From Burkholderia savannae (GTDB lineage: Bacteria > Pseudomonadota > Gammaproteobacteria > Burkholderiales > Burkholderiaceae), in assembly GCF_001524445.2 (NCBI RefSeq), contig NZ_CP013417.1, positions 4,164,279-4,228,278 of the forward strand: DNA of 64,000 nucleotides, given 5' to 3'. The translations under genes and the position numbers were made by a program. Of this stretch, positions 12,038-19,940 are shown in pieces (the stretch's first letter is position 1; each line of letters opens with the position of its first letter). The notes under the pieces were generated by a model, which saw only the letters and a program-made list of their open reading frames with translations, did no database searches and had not been told where the DNA came from.

Positions 12038-14125
12038 ATGTCCGCAGGCCTGAACCCCGCTCAAAGCGAAGCGGTGCGCTATCTCGACGGTCCCTGCCTC
12101 GTGCTCGCCGGCGCGGGCAGCGGCAAGACCCGCGTCATCACGCAGAAGATCGCGCACCTGATCGAAGCAAAAGGCTTCGAGCCGCGCCATATCGCCGCCG
12201 TCACGTTCACGAACAAGGCGGCCGCCGAAATGCGCGAGCGCGTCGGCAAGCTCCTCGAGGGCAAGACGCTCACGACGCCCGGCAAGGAAGGCCGCAAGGT
12301 GCCCGTCAATCAGCTCACCGTCTGCACGTTCCACTCGCTCGGCGTGCAGATCCTGCGGAAGGAGGCCGAGCACGTCGGCCTGAAGCCGCAGTTCTCGATC
12401 ATGGATTCGGACGATTGCTTCGGGATGATCCAGGAGCAGATCGGCACGACGGACAAGGGCCTGATCCGCAAGATCCAGACGATCATCTCGCTGTGGAAGA
12501 ACGGCCTCGTCACGCCCGAGGAGGCGATGACGATCGCGGCGAACGAGGACGAGCATCAGGCGGCGCTCGTCTACCGGAACTATGTCGCGACGCTGCACGC
12601 GTACCAGGCGGTGGACTTCGATGACCTGATCCGCCTGCCGACCGAACTGTTCGCGAACAACGAGCCGGTGCGCGAGCGCTGGCAGAACAGGCTGCGCTAT
12701 CTGCTGATCGACGAGTATCAGGACACGAACGCGTGCCAGTACGAGTTGCTGAAGCTGCTCGCGGGCCCGCGCGCCGCGTTCACGGCGGTCGGCGACGACG
12801 ACCAGGCGATCTATGGCTGGCGCGGCGCGACGCTCGAGAATCTCGCGCAGCTCGGCAAGGACTTCCCGAAGCTGCACCTGGTCAAGCTCGAGCAGAACTA
12901 CCGGTCGACGGTGCGCATCCTCACCGCCGCGAACAACGTGATCGCGAACAACCCGAAGCTGTTCGAGAAGAAGCTGTGGTCCGAGCACGGGATGGGCGAT
13001 TCGATCACCGTCACGCCGTGCAACGACGAAGAGCACGAGGCCGAATCGGTCGTGTTTCGGCTGTCCGCGCACAAGTTCGAGCGGCGCACGCAGTTTCGCG
13101 ATTACGCGATCCTGTATCGCGGCAACTTCCAGGCGCGCATCTTCGAGCAGGTGCTGCGGCGCGAGCGGATTCCGTACGTGCTGTCGGGCGGCCAGTCGTT
13201 CTTCGACAAGGCCGAGATCAAGGACTTGTGCGCGTACCTGCGCCTCATCGCGAACGCCGACGACGATCCCGCGTTCATCCGCGCGGTCACGACGCCGCGC
13301 CGCGGAATCGGCAACACGACGCTCGAGGCGCTCGGCGCGTTCGCGGGGCAGGCGAAGGTGTCGCTGTTCGAGGCGGTCTACATGGGCGGGATCGAGGCGC
13401 GGCTGTCCGCGCGGCAGGTCGAGCCGCTGAGGATCTTCTGCGATTTCATCCAGCGCCTGACCGACCGCGCGGACAAGGAGCCGGCGACCGTCGTCCTCGA
13501 CGACATGATGGAAGCGATCCACTACGAAGCGTACCTGTACGACGCCTATGACGAACGGCAGGCGCAGACGAAGTGGCAGAACGTGCTCGAATTCCTCGAA
13601 TGGCTGAAGCGCAAGGGGACGAAGCCGGAGCCGGAAGAAGCGGTTGACGGCGAGACGGAAGGCTTTCACAACGCGGACGGCCTTGCCGACACAGGCAAGA
13701 ACCTGCTCGGCCTGATTCAGACGGTCGCGCTGATGTCGATGCTCGAGGGTAAGGAAGAGGACCCGGATGCGGTGCGGCTGTCGACCGTGCACGCGTCGAA
13801 GGGGCTCGAGTATCCGCACGTGTTCCTCGTCGGCGTCGAGGAAGGGATCATGCCGCACAGCGGCGGCAGCGACGACGGCCCGATCGACGACGAGCGGATC
13901 GAGGAGGAGCGCCGGCTGATGTACGTCGCCATCACGCGCGCGCAGCGCAGCCTGCATCTGAACTGGTGCAAGAAGCGCAAGCGCGCGCGGGAGACGATCG
14001 TCTGCGAGCAGTCGCGCTTCATCGCCGAGATGGGGCTCGACGAAGCGCCGCCGCCCGCGCCGGAGGAGGCGCCGATGACGCCGAAGGATCGGCTCGCGAG
14101 CTTGAAGGCTTTGCTGCAGAAGTGA
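12038..14125 (+). CDS. rep: UvrD/Rep-family ATP-dependent DNA helicase
   Basis: 695 aa from ATG 12038. A 3'-5' superfamily 1A helicase. Motifs in order are the Q-motif LNPAQSEAV, Walker A LAGAGSGKT, motif Ia TFTNKAAAEM, Walker B LLIDEYQDTN, motif III GDDDQAIYGWRGA, motif IV LEQNYRS, motif V VRLSTVHASKGLEYPHVFLVGVEEG, and motif VI EERRLMYVAITRAQ. The C-terminal tail is short and the overall length is nearer Rep than UvrD (about 720), so Rep, which helps forks past protein roadblocks, is the better name. It is transcribed away from the SGNH hydrolase and ends at a strong shared terminator. Confidence 0.92.
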   Translation: MSAGLNPAQSEAVRYLDGPCLVLAGAGSGKTRVITQKIAHLIEAKGFEPRHIAAVTFTNKAAAEMRERVGKLLEGKTLTTPGKEGRKVPVNQLTVCTFHSLGVQILRKEAEHVGLKPQFSIMDSDDCFGMIQEQIGTTDKGLIRKIQTIISLWKNGLVTPEEAMTIAANEDEHQAALVYRNYVATLHAYQAVDFDDLIRLPTELFANNEPVRERWQNRLRYLLIDEYQDTNACQYELLKLLAGPRAAFTAVGDDDQAIYGWRGATLENLAQLGKDFPKLHLVKLEQNYRSTVRILTAANNVIANNPKLFEKKLWSEHGMGDSITVTPCNDEEHEAESVVFRLSAHKFERRTQFRDYAILYRGNFQARIFEQVLRRERIPYVLSGGQSFFDKAEIKDLCAYLRLIANADDDPAFIRAVTTPRRGIGNTTLEALGAFAGQAKVSLFEAVYMGGIEARLSARQVEPLRIFCDFIQRLTDRADKEPATVVLDDMMEAIHYEAYLYDAYDERQAQTKWQNVLEFLEWLKRKGTKPEPEEAVDGETEGFHNADGLADTGKNLLGLIQTVALMSMLEGKEEDPDAVRLSTVHASKGLEYPHVFLVGVEEGIMPHSGGSDDGPIDDERIEEERRLMYVAITRAQRSLHLNWCKKRKRARETIVCEQSRFIAEMGLDEAPPPAPEEAPMTPKDRLASLKALLQK

Positions 14126-14296
14126 TGCGGGCGGGCACGCGGCGCACGGCGTGCGTTTGCCGTTTGGCCGAGCGGCCGAGCGGCCGATCACCGCGTGGCG
14201 ATCGAGGCCGCGCGGTGATCGGCCGGACGAGTCCTGACCGATGGCCGGATCGCCGGGCGATCCGGCCGGCGCTCGGCCGCCCGCGACAAAACAGAA

Positions 14297-14332
14297 ACCC
14301 CCGCGATGCTTGCGCAGCGCGGGGGTTTTTCG
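14297..14332. terminator. Strong, probably bidirectional terminator between rep and the cytochrome gene
   Basis: CCCCCGCG and CGCGGGGG around a short loop, with TTTTT after the stem on the plus strand and a matching run on the minus strand from AAACCCCC. It lies between the convergent rep and cytochrome c genes and can serve both. Confidence 0.8.
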
Positions 14333-14347
14333 TTGCATCGGCGACCG

Positions 14348-15238
14348 TTACTTGGCGGCGTTGACCATGTAGTCGACGGCCGCTTTCACGTCGGCGTCCG
14401 ACGCGTTCGCGCCGCCCTTCGGCGGCATCGCGCCCTTGCCGTGCAGCGCGTAGTTGTAGACCGTATCCATCGAATCCTTCAGGCGCGGCGCCCAGTCGGC
14501 CTTGTTGCCGAACTTCGGCGCGTTCAGCACGCCCGTTGCGTGGCACGCTTGGCATGTCGATTCGTACAGCGCCTTGCCTGCCGACGCCGAGCTTTCAGCG
14601 TTCGCGCCTGCGGCGGGCGCCTCGCCCGGTTTCGGCAGCGCGGCGATCGCAGCCATTGCCGCGGCGGCTTGCGCGTTGGCGGCCGTCGCGTCCGACGCGC
14701 CCGCGGCCGCGCCTGAAGCGGGGGCCGCATTCGCGGCGGGTTGCGCGGGCTCGGCGAACTTCGCACCGCCCTGATTGGCCATGTAGACGACTGCGCGCGC
14801 GATTTCATAGTCGCTATAGTCGTCGGGGTTCGTGCCGCCGCGCGGCGGCATGGCGCCTTTGCCGGTCAGCGCGATGTGCAGGACTTCGTCGTAGCCGGCC
14901 GCGATGCGCGGCGCCCAGGCGGCGGCGTCGCCGAACTTCGGCGCGCCGGCCGCGCCGGTGCTGTGGCAGGTCACGCAGACGGCCTTGTAGACTTCCTCGC
15001 CCGTCTTGTAGACGCGCGGCGCGTTGGCGTCCTTGATTTCGACTTGCGCGAGGGGGGCGATGCGCTTTGCGACGGCTTCGTCGGAGAGGCCGTCGGTGCC
15101 GGCGCCCGTGCGGAACGCGTGATTGGCGTAGGTGGCGAACAGCACGATGATCGCGATCGGGATCACGAATGAGGCGATGACAACTGCGATGAGTTGCCCG
15201 GGGGTTTTGATGGGGGCTCCGTGGGGTGCTTCGCTCAT
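14348..15238 (-). CDS. Membrane-anchored di-haem cytochrome c (cytochrome c5 family)
   Basis: 296 aa. One N-terminal transmembrane helix (about residues 15-35, AVVIASFVIPIAIIVLFA) anchors two class I cytochrome domains in the periplasm. The haem sites are CVTCHST and CQACHAT, each followed by the Met-ligand motif KGAMPPRGG or KGAMPPKGG. An Ala-rich linker of about 50 residues joins them. The duplication is internal, since the two domains align closely (GAPKFGD/NAPKFGN). It probably shuttles electrons to a terminal oxidase. Confidence 0.92.
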   Translation of the reverse strand: MSEAPHGAPIKTPGQLIAVVIASFVIPIAIIVLFATYANHAFRTGAGTDGLSDEAVAKRIAPLAQVEIKDANAPRVYKTGEEVYKAVCVTCHSTGAAGAPKFGDAAAWAPRIAAGYDEVLHIALTGKGAMPPRGGTNPDDYSDYEIARAVVYMANQGGAKFAEPAQPAANAAPASGAAAGASDATAANAQAAAAMAAIAALPKPGEAPAAGANAESSASAGKALYESTCQACHATGVLNAPKFGNKADWAPRLKDSMDTVYNYALHGKGAMPPKGGANASDADVKAAVDYMVNAAK

Positions 15239-15514
15239 GCTTGCCTCGTCTCCGTGAATAGGAATTGTGAGCGGTACGGCAATGAATGGCTGTGGGGTGA
15301 AGCTCGGACGATTATAGACGGAACGTTTACATGGCGGCGAGCGATCGCCCGGCGCGTGTTTACCCGCACATCGGAGGGGGCGGCGTGCGTGATGAGGCGA
15401 TGCAGGAGGAGGGGCGGACGGATGCGGAGCGGCGGTGGACGGTCCGGCGGAAACAAGGTATTCTTGCCGTCTTGCTACGCGCTGCGACTATCTAGGGTCG
15501 CATCGCATCCGTAA
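15239..15514. promoter_or_regulatory. Divergent promoter region of the cytochrome gene and tRNA-Arg
   Basis: A perfect TATAAT lies on the minus strand at 15311-15316, about 73 bp before the cytochrome start, but with a poor -35. On the plus strand TTGCCG about 17 bases ahead of ACTATC, just before the tRNA, is a weak candidate for the tRNA promoter. Otherwise nothing is recognised in this stretch. Confidence 0.35.
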
Positions 15515-15590
15515 GCGCCCGTAGCTCAATGGATAGAGTACTGCCCTCCGAAGGCAGGGGTTGCTGGTTCGATCCCAGCCGGGCGCGCCA
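15515..15590 (+). tRNA. tRNA-Arg (anticodon CCG)
   Basis: A 76-nt cloverleaf with encoded CCA. The acceptor stem GCGCCCG pairs with CGGGCGC, the D-arm is AGCTCAATGGATAGAGT, the anticodon stem is CTGCC/GGCAG with loop CTCCGAA (anticodon CCG, reading CGG), and the T-arm carries GGTTCGATCC. Integrase remnants start about 70 bp downstream, consistent with use of this tRNA as an attachment site. Confidence 0.97.
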
Positions 15591-15658
15591 AGCCAGATAA
15601 GGCTCTCAGCGATTTTCCCCCACCGTCGTTTTTACCGAGTGTAGCTAAAGTACACCTG

Positions 15659-15950
15659 TTATCCGGCCCTTCGCATGTTTTCCTGCACCGCCGGCGGCAA
15701 CTGGATCACTTCCGCGACCGAGGTATGCGGTGCCACCCAACGCGCGAGACGATCGGCCGACAGGTGCGCGTAGCGCTGCACCATCTCCGACGTTCCCCAG
15801 CCGCCGAGTTCCCTGAGCACCTGCAACGGCGTGCCGCGCTGCACGTGCTAGCTCGCCCAGGTGTGCCGCAGGTCGTGCCAGTGGAAATCGCCAACCCCCG
15901 CCCGCTTCAGTGCCTTCCGCGATGACGTTGTACCCGGCTAACCGATCACT
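15659..15950 (-). pseudogene. Remnant of a tyrosine-type phage/island integrase (C-terminal part, interrupted)
   Basis: Read on the minus strand, an uninterrupted frame gives ALKRAGVGDFHWHDLRHTWAS, then a TAG at about 15849-15851 where a Trp is expected, then HVQRGTPLQVLRELGGWGTSEMVQRYAHLS. This is the box II region of tyrosine recombinases: HxLRHTWAS, LGG and the YAHLS tail with the catalytic Tyr. The N-terminal half is absent, with another stop upstream near 15940. It is therefore a dead integrase beside tRNA-Arg, evidence of a past island insertion and partial deletion. Confidence 0.88.
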
Positions 15951-16490
15951 GAACCGCGGTAAACGAACGCGAGTTCGATGTGCACGGGGCTCCGCCGCTT
16001 CGACGAGTCAGCCAGTCTGACCGACGAGGAGCGCGCTGATGCTAGTGCCCGTGAGCCGATCGTAGAGCGTCTACGTGACCCGGCCCTGATCGACGGCCGG
16101 CGCGTGGGGCCGTTCCGCGAACGGCCCGTCGTTGTCCATGCAGACAATGACCCATTCTCACGACCCCTTTCCCCGGTTCGCGACAATCCTCGCGCGGCCG
16201 CGGAGCGCGGAACCCAGCGGAACATTTCTGATTTCTCAATTTCCATGAAATTCATGTAATCACCATGTCTCTCCATCCGCCCGATCAACAATCGAAAAAT
16301 CAATTATCGATCAAATAAAAAACCGATCGTCGTTTAATCGATTTAATGAAAAATACAAATCGAATCGCTTTAAGGAAAATATATTGGCGTTCGCCGAATT
16401 AAGGTCCTAGCATAAATTCCATTGGCATCGCGAATAGCTTCCAACGTTGGTCTTGCCGATGTCCGGCATGTTTGCAGCAAAGGAGGCGAA
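15951..16490. other. Non-coding junction with an AT-rich stretch
   Basis: 15951-16210 holds short, stop-broken frames (for example minus-strand fragments around a CMDNDGPF string) that look like decayed coding sequence of no recognised family. From about 16210 to 16440 the DNA is strikingly AT-rich for this genome, with many ATCGAT/ATCAAT and AAATAAAAA runs. This fits foreign DNA and/or the promoter of the LPMO-like gene that follows. No copy of the tRNA 3' end (an attR) is seen. Confidence 0.6.
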
Positions 16491-17135
16491 ATGAGCACTA
16501 TCGGTTCGAGAAGCGCAACGAAGTCTTCGTCAATTGCACCGAGGCACGGTCGCGTCATCACGCCCGAATCGCGCGCCGTGTTTCTTTACGAAGCAGGAAA
16601 ACTCGATTTCGGGCAAGTCAACGAACTGGAAGGCGGCAAGTTCTTTCCTGCGACCCAGGGCGGTCTGAGAGATCCGGACGCGCCGGACGACGTCGCCAAC
16701 GGCGTGCCGCCGCGCGACGGCGAAATCGCAAGCGGCGGGCGCACGGTGGATGCCCGCGCGCAACTCGACGAGCCCGATTCCGTCGCGCACTGGCGCAAGC
16801 ACGCAGTGCGGTCGGGCCAGTCGTTGCAAATCACGTGGTCGTATTCGATGCCGCACAAGACGCGGCGCTGGACGTACTGGATCACCAAGCCGGGATGGGA
16901 TGCCAGTGCGCGGCTCACGCGCGCGCAATTCGAGTCCGAGCCGCTCAAGATCTATCTGAACACGTATCAGCCGTACTGGGGGCCGGACGCGGACCGGGAA
17001 CTGATTCCCAGCGGCGACACGGTTCACGAACTCAATCTGCCGACTCGCACGGGCTATCACGTGCTGCTCGCGGCCTGGGACGTTGCCGATACCGCGAACG
17101 CTTTCTATCAGGTGATCGACCTGAATTTCGCGTGA
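16491..17135 (+). CDS. AA10-type lytic polysaccharide monooxygenase-like protein without a signal peptide
   Basis: 214 aa from ATG 16491, which has an AAAGGAGG ribosome binding site. AA10 enzymes oxidatively cleave chitin or cellulose with one copper held by a histidine brace. Here the conserved start HGRVITPESRAV places His19 as the would-be N-terminal ligand, His122 (in SMPHKTRRWTYWITK) is the second brace His, and Phe205 (in DVADTANAFYQVIDLNF) is the axial residue, all closely matching CBP21-type enzymes. The oddity is the 18-residue leader MSTIGSRSATKSSSIAPR, which is polar and not a Sec or Tat signal. The His would only become N-terminal if this leader is removed by some other protease. 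No second domain. Likely the first gene of an island trio with the FAD oxidase. Confidence 0.85.
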   Translation: MSTIGSRSATKSSSIAPRHGRVITPESRAVFLYEAGKLDFGQVNELEGGKFFPATQGGLRDPDAPDDVANGVPPRDGEIASGGRTVDARAQLDEPDSVAHWRKHAVRSGQSLQITWSYSMPHKTRRWTYWITKPGWDASARLTRAQFESEPLKIYLNTYQPYWGPDADRELIPSGDTVHELNLPTRTGYHVLLAAWDVADTANAFYQVIDLNFA

Positions 17136-17319
17136 ATCCGCTCGCCCGTCCGAACTGATGCGCAGCTGCGATCGACGGCTCGCATCAAGCATCGCGGCCA
17201 TCGGATTCGAGACCATCCGATGGCCATCTTGCACGCGCTTGCATCGGCGATCGCGCGTGGATCGCTCGATGGCCGTCCATTCGGTTTCGAAGCATCCGAC
17301 ACGCTCGCCGGAGGTTCAG

Positions 17320-18984
17320 ATGTCCTATGTGCTCGTCGACGGCGCAGATCCTCGTCATGCGACTCTCCAAAAGGGATTCAACCTGCGCTGGCCGCCGACG
17401 GCGGAAGCCGGCGCGGCGGCGATCTACGTCTGTCGCACGCCGGATGACGTGATCGCGGCGTCGCGCGACGCGCTCGCGAGAGGTTGCCGGATCACGGTGC
17501 GCAGCGGCGGGCACTGTTACGAAGGCTTCGTCGCGAACCGGCTGCCGAGCGACAACGGTCGGCAGCTCGCCATCGTCGATATCGGCTTGATGTCGGGCTT
17601 CGATTTCGATCCGCAGGGGCAGATTGCGTCGCCGTTCGATGTCGCCGGCTCGGCGCGCTACTCGGTTCGTGTGGCCGCGGGCAGTCAGAATTGGAACGGC
17701 TATGTCGGCCTGTACAAGTCCGCCGGCAAGACGCTGCCCGGCGGCTCGTGCTATTCGGTGGGCGCGGGCGGTCACATCGTCGGCGGCGGATACGGCCTGC
17801 TTTCGCGGATGCACGGGCTGACAGTCGACTGGCTGGCGGGCGTCGACATCCTGACGCCCGCATCCGGCGGCGGCGCGCTCGACGCGAAGCACGTGCATCT
17901 CGGCAGCGCCGATCCGGCGGACCGTGCGCTGTTCATCGCGTGCCGCGGCGGCGGCGGCGGCAATTTCGGCATCATCCTGAATTACTACTTCCGGGCGCTG
18001 CCCGACGCGCCGCGCACCGCCTATTGGCTGTCGCTCGCGTATGACTGGTCGCATTTCACGCAAGCGAGCTTCGGCCGTTTCATTCAGACCTACTGGGACT
18101 GGTTCAGCCGCAACGACGCCAACTGGAACGCCGGCGATCCGGCGCTCGCGAACGGCGGGCTGTTCACGCTCCTGAAGCTGCAGCATCGCTCGACCGGGCC
18201 GATCGTGCTCGCGATCCAGTACACGGGAAAGAACGGAACGGTCGGCGGCCCGGCCGATGCGCCCTTCGTCGATTTCGTCGACACGATGAATGCGGCCGCC
18301 GGCCGGATGCCGGTCATCTGGGATCGGTTCGTCGCGCCGAATCTGCCGTCGCTCGGGCATCCGCTCGCCGGGCTGCGTCTGACGCACGCGGTTCAAAACG
18401 CGTTGAAGATGGATTGGCTGTACCTGACGCAGACGATCAACGGATCGGGGGCGAACCGGCGCGGGAAGTACAAGTCGGCGTATCAGATCGGCAATTTCGG
18501 CGACACCGAGATCGATGCGTTTTGGCGATATCTGAATACCGCGGACGAGCCGCGCCTGAACCAGACGCTCGTGCAGATCGATTCGTACGGCGGCTGCGTC
18601 AACGTGAACGACGAAAGCGCGAATCCGACGTCGGTGTGCCAGCGGCGATCGCTGTTGAAGTCGCAGTACCAAACTTACTGGACGAATCCCGCCGACGACG
18701 CGTTCCACGTCGAATGGCTGCACGATCTGTTCGCCGCGGTGCATGCGGATCAGGGCGGCAAGCCGTACCGCGACGCGAGCGGGCGCTACGAAGGCTGCTA
18801 CATCAATTATCCGGACATCGACATGAAATATCTCGACAGCGATCCGGCGCAGATCGATCCGAGGTGGCTCGAGCTGTACTACGGCGACAAGGCCGCATCG
18901 CTGATCGCGACGAAGCGCGCGGTCGATCCGTCGAATATGTTCAGGCATGAGATGTCGATTCCGCTGGCGCCGCCGCCGGGCTGA
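17320..18984 (+). CDS. FAD-linked oxidase of the berberine-bridge (BBE-like) family
   Basis: 554 aa; ATG 17320 has CCGGAGG upstream. The N-terminal FAD-binding domain contains TVRSGGHCYEG with His65 and LPGGSCYSVGAGGHIVGGG with Cys144. In this family these two residues attach FAD through 8-alpha-histidyl and 6-S-cysteinyl bonds. The C-terminus has the BBE motif YINYPDIDMKYL and a SNMFRHEMSIP end. Members oxidise sugars, oligosaccharides, alcohols or secondary metabolites and release hydrogen peroxide. No signal peptide. It lies 184 bp after the LPMO-like gene in the same direction; carbohydrate oxidation feeding peroxide to an LPMO is a plausible but unproven link. Confidence 0.88.
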   Translation: MSYVLVDGADPRHATLQKGFNLRWPPTAEAGAAAIYVCRTPDDVIAASRDALARGCRITVRSGGHCYEGFVANRLPSDNGRQLAIVDIGLMSGFDFDPQGQIASPFDVAGSARYSVRVAAGSQNWNGYVGLYKSAGKTLPGGSCYSVGAGGHIVGGGYGLLSRMHGLTVDWLAGVDILTPASGGGALDAKHVHLGSADPADRALFIACRGGGGGNFGIILNYYFRALPDAPRTAYWLSLAYDWSHFTQASFGRFIQTYWDWFSRNDANWNAGDPALANGGLFTLLKLQHRSTGPIVLAIQYTGKNGTVGGPADAPFVDFVDTMNAAAGRMPVIWDRFVAPNLPSLGHPLAGLRLTHAVQNALKMDWLYLTQTINGSGANRRGKYKSAYQIGNFGDTEIDAFWRYLNTADEPRLNQTLVQIDSYGGCVNVNDESANPTSVCQRRSLLKSQYQTYWTNPADDAFHVEWLHDLFAAVHADQGGKPYRDASGRYEGCYINYPDIDMKYLDSDPAQIDPRWLELYYGDKAASLIATKRAVDPSNMFRHEMSIPLAPPPG

Positions 18985-19183
18985 GCGCGCGATGGCCGAG
19001 GCAGGCGGATTGCGATCGTGTCCGGCAGCGCGCTGCCGACCGATCGCGAGATGTGCAGTCGAATGAGATTCTCGAACACGAAAGCATAGGGGACGAATTC
19101 GCCCGGGGCCGCCTTCGCGTTTCGCGTGCGAATTCGTTTGTCACTGTAAAGCCGGCGCATCGACGCCGCATCGGGAGATCAAG

Positions 19184-19555
19184 ATGCCGACAAAAATCGT
19201 GGATTTATCCGCACGCTCCGAAATCATTCGCGACGAACCGTTCCATGTTCATTTTTGGGAATGCACGCCTGACGAATATCTCGAATATCTGTCCCATCCG
19301 CGCGACTTTTTGTCGAAGATCGGAATAAACATTCCGGACGACTGCCGAATCGAAACGACCATCGAGAATCACGATTGGATCGGTCAACATGCGCCGGGGT
19401 TGAAGAGCGCAAACGGAACGATCATCTGCAACGTGGGCGGCGGCAACGTCGCGCGCGCCGTCTATCGCGTCGTGAGCTACGGCCACGATCATGCGACGGT
19501 CGGCAAATTCAAGAAACAGCTCTTGCACGCGGAAGACGAACAGCAAAAACGCTGA
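19184..19555 (+). CDS. Uncharacterised 123-aa protein
   Basis: ATG 19184 is preceded by a GGGAGA ribosome binding site. I do not recognise a family with confidence. The N-terminal half is acidic and helical (DEYLEYLSHPRDFLSKIGINIPDDCRIETTIENHDW, residues 29-65, taken in parts), an arrangement reminiscent of nitrile-hydratase-like leader (NHLP) peptides. A triple Gly occurs at residues 85-87 (NVGGGN), followed by a basic, His/Tyr-rich C-terminus (VYRVVSYGHDH). No peptide-maturation or export gene is adjacent, so the comparison is weak. It is the last gene of the LPMO/oxidase set, on the same strand about 200 bp after the oxidase. Confidence 0.7.
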   Translation: MPTKIVDLSARSEIIRDEPFHVHFWECTPDEYLEYLSHPRDFLSKIGINIPDDCRIETTIENHDWIGQHAPGLKSANGTIICNVGGGNVARAVYRVVSYGHDHATVGKFKKQLLHAEDEQQKR

Positions 19556-19940
19556 CATTCGCGGGAGGGCGGCCGCGGCATGAATGGTCGGGCAATGGTG
19601 CGGGCGGCGCGCGTGCGCTGCGATCGTGCGCGGCCGCGCGAGTACGCGCGGCCGCGATTCAGCGTTTCCTTCGCTTCGAAAGCGATCGAACCGGAACGGC
19701 GCGTCGCGCGGACGAAGATCCATTTCCCGCAGGTCGTCGATTCGCGCGGCATCGCCATGTTCGTCGGCTGATTCGATCACTTTTTTGTTGATCGAAACAT
19801 GGCGTTGACGCAGATAAAAAATGCCCGCGCATTCCGTATAAACCCTAGGGAGAAAACCCTGACTCTTCACACCATTCGGGTTAAGTCGAGCGTTTTCTTG
19901 GCCGTTAACCCATGAGTTCGCACATCCCACGTCGCTCCTC
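19556..19940. other. Intergenic region with a perfect 12-bp GC hairpin
   Basis: CGCGGCCGCGCG (19629-19640) pairs perfectly with CGCGCGGCCGCG (19645-19656) around AGTA. No T-run follows, so it is at best an atypical terminator of the upstream trio. The remainder carries the upstream region of the chemoreceptor gene (see the sigma-28 candidate). Confidence 0.6.
19881..19908 (+). promoter_or_regulatory. Candidate sigma-28 promoter of the stand-alone chemoreceptor
   Basis: TTAAGTCG, 12 bases, GCCGTTAA. The -10 matches the FliA consensus GCCGATAA at 7 of 8 positions; the -35 is partial and the spacer is one base longer than usual. It is 33 bp before the ATG. Sigma-28 control would fit a chemoreceptor. 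Confidence 0.4.
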
